Below, in pieces: positions 7,697 through 16,541 of a stretch of 38,852 bases of DNA. The notes under the pieces were generated by a model. The model saw nothing but the letters and a program-made list of their open reading frames with translations. It did not search any database and was not told the origin of the DNA. Location: the NCBI RefSeq assembly GCF_000972385.1, contig NZ_JXTE01000099.1, positions 1 to 38,852 on the forward strand, written 5' to 3'. Source of the stretch: Streptomyces sp. WM6386 (lineage in GTDB: Bacteria; Actinomycetota; Actinomycetes; Streptomycetales; Streptomycetaceae). Position 1 is the first letter of the stretch. Every line of letters starts with the position of its first letter. The position numbers and the translations under genes are program-made.

Positions 7697-8565
7697 GCCG
7701 GGTGACCTCCATGAGCCAAGCGACCCTGAATCTGAGCCGTGCCCGCTCCTCGCTCGCCCCCTGGGCGCGGATCGCCGCCCTCGCCGTGTGCGCCCTGCTG
7801 ACCCTCGGCCCGGTGATCTGGACCGTCTCCACATCCCTGCGCACCCCGGCCGAGTCCTTCGACCTGCCGCCGAAGATCATCCCGACGAACCCGACGGCGG
7901 AGTCGTACCGCGGGGTCTTCGACCAGATCGACGTCTGGCTGCTGGCGCTCAACTCCACGCTCGTGACCGCGCTGGTCGCCGTCGGCCAGATGATCACGGC
8001 CGGTCTTGCCGGATACGCCTTCGCACGCCTCGAATTCCGGTTCAAGAAGCCGCTGTTCGGCCTGGTGCTGGCCACCATGATGGTGCCGTTGCAGGTGACC
8101 ATCGTGCCGGTGTTCCTGGTGCTGAAGTCGATGAGCCTGACCGACACCCTGCTCGGGCTGATCATCCCGGCCTTCCCGACCGCGTTCGGCACCTTCCTGA
8201 TGCGCCAGTACTTCCTCGGCATGCCGAAGGACCTGGGCGAGGCGGCGATGCTGGACGGCTGCGGGCCCTGGCGGATCTTCCGGTCCGTGTACGCGCCGCT
8301 GGCCGCTCCCGGCCTGGCGATCGTCGGCGTGCTGGCCTTCAACTACCACTGGAACGAGTTCTTCCGACCCCTGATCCTGGAGACCTCCGGCCAGAACTAC
8401 ACCCTCCCGCTGGGTCTGGTCTCCCTCCAGGGCAACCTCGGCACCGGCTCCATCTCGGTGGTGCTCGCCGGTGTCGTGCTCTCCATGCTCCCGGCCGTCG
8501 CCGTGTTCCTCGTCGGCCAGCGCCCTCTGCGCGAGGGCATCACCTCCGCAGGAGTCAACCGTTGA
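7693..8565 (+). CDS. Sugar ABC transporter permease 2 (MalG/UgpE type)
   Basis: A 290-residue membrane protein of the CUT1 class. Its EAA loop reads MPKDLGEAAMLDGCGPWRIFRSVYAPLAAP, and the first helix is IAALAVCALLTLGPVIWTVS. It forms a heterodimer with permease 1. The start is taken as GTG 7693, overlapping the previous stop (GTGA). ATG 7711 is a possible alternative, with six fewer residues. The stop overlaps the TTG start of the intracellular GH32 gene. A ribosome binding site for that next gene (AGGAG at 8550-8554) lies inside this coding region. Confidence 0.92.
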   Translation: MSRVTSMSQATLNLSRARSSLAPWARIAALAVCALLTLGPVIWTVSTSLRTPAESFDLPPKIIPTNPTAESYRGVFDQIDVWLLALNSTLVTALVAVGQMITAGLAGYAFARLEFRFKKPLFGLVLATMMVPLQVTIVPVFLVLKSMSLTDTLLGLIIPAFPTAFGTFLMRQYFLGMPKDLGEAAMLDGCGPWRIFRSVYAPLAAPGLAIVGVLAFNYHWNEFFRPLILETSGQNYTLPLGLVSLQGNLGTGSISVVLAGVVLSMLPAVAVFLVGQRPLREGITSAGVNR

Positions 8566-9947
8566 GCCACACCCCCGACGCCCCCCGGTTCAGGGTCCGT
8601 CCGCCCGCGAACTGGGTCAACGACCCCAATGGGCCGTTCCGTTGGCGGAACCGCTATCACCTGTTCTTCCAGCACAACCCGGCTGCCCCGGTCCACGCGA
8701 ACGTGCACTGGGGCCATGTCTCCAGCCCCGACCTCGCCCACTGGGAACATCATCCGGTCGCCCTCACCCCGACCCCGGGCGGCCCCGACGAGGCGGGCTG
8801 CTGGTCGGGGTGCGTGGTCGACGACGAGGGCGTGCCGACCGCCGTCTACACCGGCGTCGACCGGCACCACACCGGGCTCGGCTCGATCTGTCTGGCACGT
8901 GCGCTGGTGCCTCAGGACGAGACCCTGACCGACTGGAAGCCGCTGCCCGCACCGGTGGTGACCGGCCCGCCGGCCGGCCTGGACGTGGTGATGTTCCGCG
9001 ACCCGTTCGTGTTCCGCAGCCACGGCCGACGGTGGGCGCTGGTCGGCGCGGGGCACGCCGACGGGACTCCGTCGGTGCTCCTGTACGACTGCGACGATCT
9101 GACCGACTGGCGGTTCGCCGGGGTGCTGCTCGACGGCAACGACCCGGTCGCGGTGGACGTGTTCGGGGACAAGGCCGTCGGCTGGGAGTGCCCTCAGCTG
9201 TATGTGACGGCGAGCGGGGAGTGGGTGCTCGTGGTGTCGCTGTGGGACGGGGACCCGTGCTCCACCGGCTATCTGACGGGGCGTCTCCAACCTGGCGCGG
9301 ACGGTGAGTTGCGCTTCGGGACTCGCGCCGGCGGTCGACTGGACCACGGACGTGACTTCTACGCACCCGCCGTACTCCAGGAACCGGACCGGGCGTTGAT
9401 GTGGGGCTGGTCCTGGGAGGCCCGCGAGCAGAGCGACGTGGATCGCGCCGGGTGGGCCGGGGTCCTCAGCGCACCGAGGGTCGTCGATGTCCATCCGGAC
9501 GGCGCCCTGCGCGTCGTACCGGCTCCGGAGCTCGAACTGGTGCGTGCGGCCGAGCCGTTCACCACGGCACCGGACCGCCCCAGGACGCTGCCGGACGCGT
9601 ACGACCTGACCGTGACCGCATCGACTCGCACCACCGTGAGTCTGCTGCGGTCCGCCTCGGGCGCGCGGCTGACGGTCCTGCTCGACCCGGACGAGGGCAC
9701 GGCGACGCTCGACCGTGCGGACTGGCCACGGACACGGCCGGACGGCTCGGCGCCGATCGTGGTGCGGGTGCCCGCCGCAGAGGCGCGGATCCTCGTCGAC
9801 GGCTCGCTGTTCGAGCTGTTCGTCGACGGCCGGGCCACGGTGACCGAGCGCGTCTACCGGCGGCCGGACGATGTGCCCGAGCTCGTCGTCACGGGCACCG
9901 GGGCCACGGTCACCGGCTGGGAACTGGTCCCACCGACGCACGACTGA
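8562..9947 (+). CDS. Cytoplasmic GH32 beta-fructosidase
   Basis: The 461-residue protein lacks a signal peptide and has a full GH32 active site: nucleophile D21 in WVNDPNG, D147 in FRDPF, and E209 in WECPQ. A C-terminal beta-sandwich contains the RILVDGSLFELFVDG motif typical of the family. It should cleave imported fructo-oligosaccharides or sucrose to fructose. The start is a rare TTG at 8562 with AGGAG seven bases upstream; it overlaps the permease stop (TTGA) and puts the start just ahead of the catalytic domain. The open frame continues upstream, but that part is a shadow of the permease. The 3' end overlaps the convergent lacI-type gene by 38 bases. Confidence 0.92.
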   Translation: MSHTPDAPRFRVRPPANWVNDPNGPFRWRNRYHLFFQHNPAAPVHANVHWGHVSSPDLAHWEHHPVALTPTPGGPDEAGCWSGCVVDDEGVPTAVYTGVDRHHTGLGSICLARALVPQDETLTDWKPLPAPVVTGPPAGLDVVMFRDPFVFRSHGRRWALVGAGHADGTPSVLLYDCDDLTDWRFAGVLLDGNDPVAVDVFGDKAVGWECPQLYVTASGEWVLVVSLWDGDPCSTGYLTGRLQPGADGELRFGTRAGGRLDHGRDFYAPAVLQEPDRALMWGWSWEAREQSDVDRAGWAGVLSAPRVVDVHPDGALRVVPAPELELVRAAEPFTTAPDRPRTLPDAYDLTVTASTRTTVSLLRSASGARLTVLLDPDEGTATLDRADWPRTRPDGSAPIVVRVPAAEARILVDGSLFELFVDGRATVTERVYRRPDDVPELVVTGTGATVTGWELVPPTHD

Positions 9948-10973
9948 TCACCGGGCAGGCGAGGCGCCGTACCGTCGCGGGCAATGTCCTGCCGGTGTCG
10001 ATGGAGTCGAGGAGGAGCCGTGCGGCGGCCTCGCCCATCGCCCGGTGGGGCAGCGCGACCGTGGTCAGGGCCGGGGTGAGGTACGCGGCCATGTGTTCCT
10101 GGTCGTCGTAGCCCACCACCGACAGCTCCTGGGGGACGGCGATGCCGAGCCGGGTCGCGGCGTGCAGGACGCCTGCCGCGACCCGGTCGTTGTAGCAGAA
10201 GATCCCGGTGGGTCGCCGGTCGGCGGCGATGCCGTCCAGGACACGTAGCGCGCCCTCGTACCCGCCGCTGATCTCTCCTCCGCTGCGCACCACCCACTCC
10301 TTGGGGACGGTGATGCCCTCGGCGCGCAGAGCGTCCCGGAAGCCGCGCAGCCGGTCCGCTGGCCGCCCACCATGGCGACCCTGCGGTGCCCCTCGTCCAG
10401 CAGCAGCCGCGCCGCCGTACGGCCCCCGGCGCGCTCGGCGGGGATGACGGCGGGCAGCGAGTCGTCCTCGGGAACGCAGTTGGCGAGGACGGAATGGGTG
10501 CGGTGCAGGCCCTCGGGGACGCGGACCCGGCGCAGGGACATGGCCGCATAGACGATGCCGTCCACACGCCGGTCGAGGAGTTCGGCGACGGCCGCGTCCT
10601 CCTTGGCGGGGTCGCCGCCGGAGTCGACGGTCAGAACGAGGTGCTCGCTGTCCCAGGCGGTCTCCATCGCGCCGCGCAGCAGACGGCCCGCGAAGGGCGA
10701 GGTGGCGATCTCATCGGTGACCAGGCCGATCACGGCCGTGCGGCGGCGGCGCAGACCGCGGGCGACGGGGTCGGGGCGGTAGCCGAGCCGGTCGGCGGCC
10801 TGGCGGATGCGTTCCTGGGTGGCGGGCGAGAGATTGCCCTCGGCGCGGCCGTTGAACACGAAGGAGACCGCGGTGTGGGAGACCCCGGCGAGCCGGGCGA
10901 CGTCCTTCGACGTGGGACGTCCGCCCGGCTGCCGGTTCTCCTCGGTGCCGCCCATGCCGTCCGCCGCCTTCAT
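9910..10973 (-). pseudogene. LacI-family transcriptional regulator, frameshifted
   Basis: From ATG 10973 the frame encodes a LacI helix-turn-helix (TSKDVARLAGVSHTAVSFVFNG) and a hinge region. The periplasmic-binding-like domain follows, as far as GHRRVAMVGGQ. There the frame breaks near 10358-10368. The expected continuation DRLRGFRDALRAEGITVPKEWV and the whole C-terminal subdomain (GIFCYNDRVAAGVL, LSVVGYDDQEH, LTTVALPHRAMGEAAARLL) lie in another frame ending at 9910. One inserted base restores a 354-residue protein. Unrepaired, the product is about 203 native residues plus a foreign tail to 10065. It is the obvious repressor for the operators at 5239 and 5321. Either it is mutated and the operon is deregulated, or the base is a sequencing error. 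Confidence 0.88.
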
Positions 10974-11053
10974 CCCCCACCCGTCCGGTTGATCACGGCT
11001 CACCCTATCCGCGAGGCTGGGGGGACGACACGGTCGAGGGAAAAGGTCCAACA

Positions 11054-11884
11054 GTGATCGACAACCCGGTACACACACTCAACGACGGTACGAAGTTCCC
11101 GGCCATCGGCCTGGGCACCTGGCCCATGGACGACGTGGAGGCCGAGCGGGCGGTGGCACAGGCCCTGCGGCTCGGCTACCGCCTGGTCGACACGGCGACG
11201 AACTACGGCAACGAGGCCGGAGTGGGCCTCGGTGTCACCCGCAGCGGTGTCCCCCGCGAGGAGATCGTCGTCGCGACGAAACTCCCGGGCCGGCACCACG
11301 GCTACGAGGAGACCCTGGCCTCCTTCGAGGAGTCCCGCCGCCGCCTCGGCCTGGACCACGTGGACCTCTACCTCATCCACTGGCCCCTCCCCCGCGTCGA
11401 CAAGTACGTCGACTCCTGGCGGGCCATGATCAAGCTCCGTGAGGAGGGCCTGGTCCGCTCCATCGGCGTCTCCAACTTCACGACGGAGCACATCGAGCGG
11501 CTGGAGAAGGAGACCGGGGTCCTGCCCGCCGTCAACCAGATCGAGCTGCACCCCTTCCTCCGGCAGGACGAGCTGCGTGCCTTCCACACCGCCAAGGGCA
11601 TCCGCACCGAGAGCTGGAGCCCGCTGGCCCCCGGCTCCACGCTGCTGGACGACCCCGTCGTCGCCGCGGTCGCCGAGGCCCACGGGGTGACGCCGGGGCA
11701 GGCCGTCCTGCGTTGGCACACACAGCTCGGCTCGGTTCCGATCCCGAAGTCGTCGAACCCCGACCGGCAGCGCGCCAACCTGGAGATCTTCGGCTTCGAG
11801 CTCGGGCCCGACCAGATGGCGGCGATCGCCGACCGGGCCCAGGAGCGCCGGGGCGGGGATCCGGAGGTGCACGAGGAGTTCTGA
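11054..11884 (+). CDS. Aldo/keto reductase (2,5-diketo-D-gluconate reductase-like)
   Basis: The 276-residue NADPH-dependent carbonyl reductase shows the full catalytic tetrad: D46, Y51, K76 and H109, in VDTATNYGNE, VATKLP and LIHWP. The cofactor-binding signature IPKSSNPDRQRANL is near the C-terminus, and the length is normal. The GTG start at 11054 is preceded by AGGGAAAAGG. It is divergent from the lacI-type gene with an 80-base gap. A role in sugar metabolism with the neighbouring fructan locus is possible, but nothing in the sequence requires it. Confidence 0.92.
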   Translation: MIDNPVHTLNDGTKFPAIGLGTWPMDDVEAERAVAQALRLGYRLVDTATNYGNEAGVGLGVTRSGVPREEIVVATKLPGRHHGYEETLASFEESRRRLGLDHVDLYLIHWPLPRVDKYVDSWRAMIKLREEGLVRSIGVSNFTTEHIERLEKETGVLPAVNQIELHPFLRQDELRAFHTAKGIRTESWSPLAPGSTLLDDPVVAAVAEAHGVTPGQAVLRWHTQLGSVPIPKSSNPDRQRANLEIFGFELGPDQMAAIADRAQERRGGDPEVHEEF

Positions 11885-11978
11885 GTTCTGCCGAATCCGG
11901 CCCCAACTGCCCATCTGTGCCTCTATGTTCGCTGCGGAACAGCATCGATCTTCCGCTCAAGCGTCAGGAGGCCCCCGC

Positions 11979-12416
11979 ATGCGCACCTCGCTCCGCGTCG
12001 GCATAACCGGGGCGGTGGCCGCGGCCGCCGCCCTCACCTGTGGCACCACCGCCCAGGCGACCCCGCCCGGCCCCGGTGTCACGGCCGAACTGATCAGCCA
12101 GGTCACCGTCGGGGGCACCGACTACACCGTCAGAGAGATCACCGTTCCGCCCGGCCAGGCCACCGGCTGGCACTACCACGGCGGCCCCGTGTACGGGTAC
12201 GTGAAGCAGGGCACGCTCACCCACTACCACTCCGACTGCGCCACGGACGGGGTCTACCCGAAGGGCACCGTCGTCCGGGAGCCGGGCGGGCCGAGCGACG
12301 TCCATCTCGGCCGGAACCTGGGCGACACTCCGCTCGTCCTCGAGGTGCTGTACGTGCTGCCGCACGGATCGGCATTCTCCGAGGACGTGCCGAACCCCGG
12401 CTGCGACTTCGAGTGA
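11979..12416 (+). CDS. Secreted cupin-domain protein
   Basis: A 145-residue protein with an N-terminal secretion signal (MRTSLRVGITGAVAAAAALT, cleaved after about ATTAQA-like residues). A single small cupin follows: VREITVPPGQATGWHYHGGPVYGYVKQGTLTHY carries the His pair of cupin motif 1, and a second strand pair contains YVLPHGSAF. Such exported cupins may bind metal; no enzymatic role can be assigned. ATG 11979 has a near-perfect AGGAGG seven bases upstream, favouring it over an earlier in-frame ATG at 11925. The stop abuts the convergent SpoIIE phosphatase stop, with no spacer. Confidence 0.85.
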   Translation: MRTSLRVGITGAVAAAAALTCGTTAQATPPGPGVTAELISQVTVGGTDYTVREITVPPGQATGWHYHGGPVYGYVKQGTLTHYHSDCATDGVYPKGTVVREPGGPSDVHLGRNLGDTPLVLEVLYVLPHGSAFSEDVPNPGCDFE

Positions 12417-14756
12417 TCACTGCGGGGGCAGCGGCTGTTCGGCCCAGATCGTCTTGCCGGCGCCGGTCTGTCTGCTGCCCCAGCGCTGGGTGAGCTGGGC
12501 GACCAGCAGCAGTCCGCGCCCGCCCTCGTCGTAGGCGTGGGCGCGGCGCAGATGCGGCGAGGTGGAACTGCCGTCGGAGACCTCGCAGATGAGAGTGCGG
12601 TCACGGATCAGCCGGAGCTGGATGGGCGGGGCTCCGTAGCGGATGGCGTTGGTGACCAGCTCGCTGACGACGAGTTCGGTGACGAAGCCGGCCTCGTCCA
12701 GGCCCCACGCGGTGAGTTGCTCGGTGGCGGCCTGGCGGGCGTCGGCCACGCGGGCGGGGTCGGGTGTGATGTCCCAGGTGGCGACCCGGTCGGCGCCGAG
12801 CGCGCGGGTACGGGCCAGCAGGAGGGCCACGTCGTCGCTCGGCTCCTCCGGGAGCACGGCTTTCAGGACGGTGTCACAGAGGGCGTCGAGAGAGCTGGCG
12901 CGTGCCGTGAGGGCGCGGCAGAGCTCACCGGTGGCGTGGTCGATGTCGCGGTCGCGGTCCTCGATGAGGCCGTCGGTGTACAGGGCGAGGACGGCGCCCT
13001 CGGGCAGTTCCACCTCGGTGGCCTCGAAGGGCAGTCCGCCGACGCCGAGCGGGGGTCCCGCGGACATCGGGATGAGGTCCGCGGTGCCGTCGGGCAGGAC
13101 GAGGACGGCCGGCGGGTGGCCGGCGGCGGCGAGGGTGAGGCGGCGCGAGACCGGGTCGTAGACGGCGTAGAGACAGGTCGCGCCGAGTTCGGCGATGTCG
13201 TCGTCGCTGTCGTAGGCCGCCATGTGGGTGACCAGGTCGTCGAGGTGGGTGAGGAGTTCGTCGGGCGGCAGGTCCACGTCGGCGAGGGTGCGCACGGCCG
13301 TGCAGAGGCGGCCCATCGTCGCCGAGGAGGTGATGCCGTGCCCGACGACGTCGCCGACGACGAGGGCGACGCGGCTGCCGGAGAGCGGGATGACGTCGAA
13401 CCAGTCGCCGCCGATGCCCGCGAGGGACCCGGAGGGCAGATAGCGGTGTGCGACCTCGACGGCGGCCTGTCCGGGCAGTCCCCGGGGCAGCAGGCTGTGC
13501 TGGAGGGCGAGCGCGGTCGTGCGCTCACGGGCGAAGCGGCGCGAGTTGTCGATACAGACGGCGGCACGACTGGCGAGTTCCTCGGCGAGGGCGGCGTCGT
13601 CCTGGACGTAGGGGTCCGAGGGGCCGATACGGACGGCTACGGCGACACCCAGCGTGATGCCGCGGGCCCTGAGGGGAACGGCCAGCATCGAGTGGGTGCC
13701 CTCCCGGTAGGGCCGGCCCTTGGGGGCGCGGGCGTTGCGCTCGCCGACCCAGCGGTCGAAGGACGGTTCGCCGACCCGGCTGAGCACGGCCCGGCCCTCG
13801 CGCAGGGCCCGCGCGGGCGGCGAGTACGGCGGGTAGACGTCCAGCGCGCCGAGGTGGACGGCGGCCTCCGGGGTGCCCTCGTGGGCGGAGCCGTGGGCGA
13901 CGCGCCGCAGGACGACGTCCTGGGGCACGGCGCTGGGCGGTTCGTCGGGGCCGAGGACCCATTCGAGGAGGTCGACGCTGGTGAAGTCGGCGAACCGGGG
14001 GACCACGAGCGACACCAGTTCCTCGGCGGTGCGGACCACGTCGAGGGTGGTGCCGATGGCGTCCGCGGCCTCGTTGAGCAGGGCCAGGCGCTGGCGGGCC
14101 CAGTGCTGCTCGGTGCTGTCGAAGGCGGCCAGGGCGACCCCGACCACGTCGTCGAGGCCGTTGCGGACCGGCCACATCTCGATGTTCCAGGCGTGGTAGC
14201 GGCTGCCGGACGGGGCGCGCGTGTAGCTCTCGTAGTGGAGGGGCTCGCCCGTCTCGGTGACCTGTCGCAGATGCCAGTTGAAGCCCCGGCTGTGCTCGGC
14301 CTCCTCCACGGTCTCCGGGTAGAACCGGCCGAGCAGGGCCTCCTCCGGCACCCCCATCACCTGGCAGGCGACGCCGTTGAGCCGCAGATAGCGCTGCTGC
14401 GGATCGAAGACCGACATGGACATGGAGGCCTGCTGGAAGGCCTGCCCGGCGAGGGTCGGCTCGGCCCCGCCGGGCTGCTCCGCGGTGATCACGAACCCGC
14501 CGGGTGCACCGTCCGGGCCCAGCACCTCGCACGCCCTCACCGGAAGGGCGACGGGGGTGCCGTCCCGGTGCCGCAGGACGACGGTGCCGGTCCGGGCCGC
14601 CAGGACGTCGGGCGACGGCTCCTCGGCGAGCAGCTCACGCACCGGGAGTCCCACGGCCTCCTCGGCCGGGTATCCGGTCAGCCGCCGGGCACCGTCGCTC
14701 CACCCCGTCACCATGCCGCGCGCGTCGATGATCGCCGCGGCCGAGGCGTGCTCCAT
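12417..14756 (-). CDS. PAS-PAS-GAF-SpoIIE phosphatase with C-terminal RsbW-like ATPase domain
   Basis: A 779-residue signalling protein. Order: PAS (about 5-95, IIDARGMVTGWSDGARRLTGYPAEE); a second PAS (about 110-230); GAF (about 240-400); PP2C-type SpoIIE phosphatase (about 425-630, with IGGDWFDVIPL, ALVVGDVVGHG and LALYTDGLIEDRD metal-binding motifs); and HATPase_c (about 650-779, ELVVSELVTNAIRYGAP and DEGGRGLLLVAQL). Such proteins dephosphorylate anti-anti-sigma factors, with the kinase domain acting in opposition, so they feed SigB-like stress sigma factors. The start could also be 12 codons earlier (14792). No cognate anti-sigma pair is adjacent; the SigB-type gene at 32.9 kb is a possible but distant target. 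Confidence 0.93.
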   Translation of the reverse strand: MEHASAAAIIDARGMVTGWSDGARRLTGYPAEEAVGLPVRELLAEEPSPDVLAARTGTVVLRHRDGTPVALPVRACEVLGPDGAPGGFVITAEQPGGAEPTLAGQAFQQASMSMSVFDPQQRYLRLNGVACQVMGVPEEALLGRFYPETVEEAEHSRGFNWHLRQVTETGEPLHYESYTRAPSGSRYHAWNIEMWPVRNGLDDVVGVALAAFDSTEQHWARQRLALLNEAADAIGTTLDVVRTAEELVSLVVPRFADFTSVDLLEWVLGPDEPPSAVPQDVVLRRVAHGSAHEGTPEAAVHLGALDVYPPYSPPARALREGRAVLSRVGEPSFDRWVGERNARAPKGRPYREGTHSMLAVPLRARGITLGVAVAVRIGPSDPYVQDDAALAEELASRAAVCIDNSRRFARERTTALALQHSLLPRGLPGQAAVEVAHRYLPSGSLAGIGGDWFDVIPLSGSRVALVVGDVVGHGITSSATMGRLCTAVRTLADVDLPPDELLTHLDDLVTHMAAYDSDDDIAELGATCLYAVYDPVSRRLTLAAAGHPPAVLVLPDGTADLIPMSAGPPLGVGGLPFEATEVELPEGAVLALYTDGLIEDRDRDIDHATGELCRALTARASSLDALCDTVLKAVLPEEPSDDVALLLARTRALGADRVATWDITPDPARVADARQAATEQLTAWGLDEAGFVTELVVSELVTNAIRYGAPPIQLRLIRDRTLICEVSDGSSTSPHLRRAHAYDEGGRGLLLVAQLTQRWGSRQTGAGKTIWAEQPLPPQ

Positions 14757-14820
14757 ATCGTCCAGGATGGTCCCTTTGCCGCACCGCAACAACCTCGGTA
14801 CGGCTACCAGGACTCGTACG

Positions 14821-15288
14821 TCACTTGCGGTGGTCGCGCAAAGCGGCGAGGGCCCGGTCGGCGTGGGTGTTCATCCGCAGCTCGCTGCGGACGACCTCCA
14901 GGACGGTGCGGTCCTGCGCTATGACGAAGGTGACCCGCTTGGTCGGGGCCAGCGAGAACCCGCGGTTCACCCCGAACCGCTCCCGGATCGCCCCGTCGGC
15001 GTCGGACAGCAGCGGCATGCCGAGCGTGTGCTTGCCGGAGAACTCCTGCTGACGCTCCACGGAGTCCCCGCTGATACCGACGGGGCGGGCACCGACGGCC
15101 TCGAACTCGGCCGCCAGATCACGGAAGTGACAGGCCTCGGCGGTGCAGCCGGCGGTCAGTGCCGCGGGGTAGAAGAACAGGACGATCGGCCCGTCGGCGA
15201 GCAGCGAGGTCAGGCTGCGCGGGGTGCCGGTCTCGTCGGGCAGCTCGAAGTCCTCGATCTTGTCGCCGACGTCTGCGCGCGCGCTCAT
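14821..15288 (-). CDS. BCP/PrxQ-type peroxiredoxin
   Basis: A 155-residue thiol peroxidase. The peroxidatic C48 sits in ALTAGCTAEAC, with the resolving C53 five residues on, the arrangement of atypical two-Cys BCP enzymes. It reduces hydrogen peroxide or organic hydroperoxides in the cytoplasm using thioredoxin. The ATG at 15288 overlaps the stop of the DoxX-like gene (ATGA), so the two are translationally coupled. A longer upstream reading frame is a shadow of that gene. The pairing suggests a redox unit at the membrane. Confidence 0.93.
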   Translation of the reverse strand: MSARADVGDKIEDFELPDETGTPRSLTSLLADGPIVLFFYPAALTAGCTAEACHFRDLAAEFEAVGARPVGISGDSVERQQEFSGKHTLGMPLLSDADGAIRERFGVNRGFSLAPTKRVTFVIAQDRTVLEVVRSELRMNTHADRALAALRDHRK

Positions 15289-15665
15289 GCCTGACCCTCC
15301 GTGTCCCGTGCGACGTTGCGGGCCCACAGGACGAGGGGCACCTGAAGCGGCAGCCGGGCGATCGCGGCGGCCTTCTGCGGGGTGGGGCGGTGGCGCCAGT
15401 CCACGGCCATCTTCACGTTCGCCGGGAAGACCCCGACGAAGAAGGCGGCTGAGGCCAGGGCGGCGGCCTTGCGGGTGCGGGGCGCCACGAGAGCGGCCGC
15501 CAGCGCGAACTCGGCGACGCCGCTCGCGTAGGTCCAGGTCCTGGGCGATCCCGGCAGGAACTTCGGGATGGTCGCGTCGAACGAGCGCGGCGCGGTGAAG
15601 TGGGTGACCCCTACGCCGGCCAGCAGACCGGCGAGCAGCAGGGGTGAGCGTTGGGACCGGGGCAC
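15285..15665 (-). CDS. DoxX-like family membrane protein
   Basis: A 126-residue protein with about four hydrophobic helices (LLLAGLLAGVGVTHF, TYASGVAEFALAAALVA, AAALASAAFFVGVFPANVKMAVDW, RLPLQVPLVLWARNV). The pattern, ending in a short loop with WRHRP and an Arg-rich tail, is typical of DoxX-like proteins, which are linked to membrane redox or sulfur metabolism; no exact function is known. The GTG start at 15665 has GGAGGA just upstream. A longer frame to 15737 starts before this site and crosses the operator, so it is not favoured. Confidence 0.85.
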   Translation of the reverse strand: MPRSQRSPLLLAGLLAGVGVTHFTAPRSFDATIPKFLPGSPRTWTYASGVAEFALAAALVAPRTRKAAALASAAFFVGVFPANVKMAVDWRHRPTPQKAAAIARLPLQVPLVLWARNVARDTEGQA

Positions 15666-15693
15666 GGTTCCTCCTATGGGGGCCTGCCGCGCG

Positions 15694-15723
15694 ATATTAC
15701 TGGACGGTACAAGCAGGTTGTAC
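15694..15723 (-). promoter_or_regulatory. Promoter and palindromic operator of the doxX-like/peroxiredoxin operon
   Basis: TAATAT on the minus strand (15694-15699) is a strong -10. GTACAA (15707-15712) and TTGTAC (15718-15723) form a perfect inverted repeat with a 5-base centre, just upstream and overlapping the expected -35 region. This is a typical repressor position. The regulator is not identified; the AraC gene immediately upstream is only one candidate. Confidence 0.55.
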
Positions 15724-15737
15724 GGCGGCCTCTTCAC

Positions 15738-16487
15738 CTACGGGGAAAGGCGGTTGTGGGTCCCGGGCGTATGCCCGAACGAGCGGCGGAAGACCTCGAT
15801 GAACGCGCTCGTGGACGACCAGCCGCAGCGGTGGGCGACGGTGGTGACGGGTGCTCCGTCGGCCAGCATCCGCAGGGCGTGGTAGAGGCGTGACTGGGTG
15901 CGCCACTGCGGGAAGGTCATGCCGAACTCGCTGCGGAAGAGTCGGCTGAGGGTTCGTTCGCTCGCCCCGGTCACGGTGCCGAGGGAGGCGAGCGTGCGGG
16001 GGTCGGCGGGGTCGGCGTGCAGGATCGCGCAGACCGCGGTCAGGCGCGGGTCGGTGGCGGTGGGCAGGTGCAGGGGCTTCTGGGGCGAGGCGCGCAGCTG
16101 GTCGCGGAGGACGGCGAGCAGACGGTGGCGTTCGGGGCTGTCGTCGTCGGGGGCCCGGGTGTGGGCGACGATCAGTTCGCGCAGGAGCGGTCCTACGGCG
16201 AGGACGGTGGGGGCGTCCAGGCCGAGCGGGTTGTCGTCGGCGGGCAGACCCACCAGGTGCAGGTCGAGGTGGCCGTGGGCGCGGTGGGCGTGGACGGTGC
16301 CCGCGGGGACCCAGATGGCGCGGTTGCCGGGGGCGAACCAGGTGCCGACGTCGGTGGTGACGGCCAGGACGCCGGAGCCGGCGTAGACGATCTGGTGGTC
16401 GTCGTGCCGGTGCGCGTCGATGCGCTCCCCGGCGGCCAGGCTCTGGGCACGGGTCGGGGCTTTCGGCGTATGGCGGATGTCCGGCAC
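15738..16487 (-). CDS. AraC-family regulator with N-terminal cupin sensor
   Basis: The 249-residue protein has an N-terminal cupin (RIDAHRHDDHQIVYAGSGVLAVTT and WVPAGTVHAHRAHG). A C-terminal double helix-turn-helix follows (LASLGTVTGASERTLSRLFRSEFGMTFPQWRTQSRL, then VTTVAHRCGWSSTSAFIEVFRRSFGHTPG). The GTG at 16487 gives the usual VPDIRHTP start; the frame runs far upstream, but only as a shadow of the MFS gene. It diverges from that MFS transporter with 54 bases between, the classic arrangement of a local activator or repressor controlling an efflux gene. The inducer would be a small molecule bound in the cupin. Confidence 0.92.
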   Translation of the reverse strand: MPDIRHTPKAPTRAQSLAAGERIDAHRHDDHQIVYAGSGVLAVTTDVGTWFAPGNRAIWVPAGTVHAHRAHGHLDLHLVGLPADDNPLGLDAPTVLAVGPLLRELIVAHTRAPDDDSPERHRLLAVLRDQLRASPQKPLHLPTATDPRLTAVCAILHADPADPRTLASLGTVTGASERTLSRLFRSEFGMTFPQWRTQSRLYHALRMLADGAPVTTVAHRCGWSSTSAFIEVFRRSFGHTPGTHNRLSP

Positions 16488-16541
16488 AAGTAGGCAGTTT
16501 ATCGAAAGCGCGCCAGGCCCCGCTCTCGCGACGATCTCGGT

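Noticed and set aside
12537..14924. Very long plus-strand frame (795 codons) over the SpoIIE gene
   Set aside because: High-GC antisense shadow; the minus strand encodes a complete PAS-GAF-SpoIIE protein.
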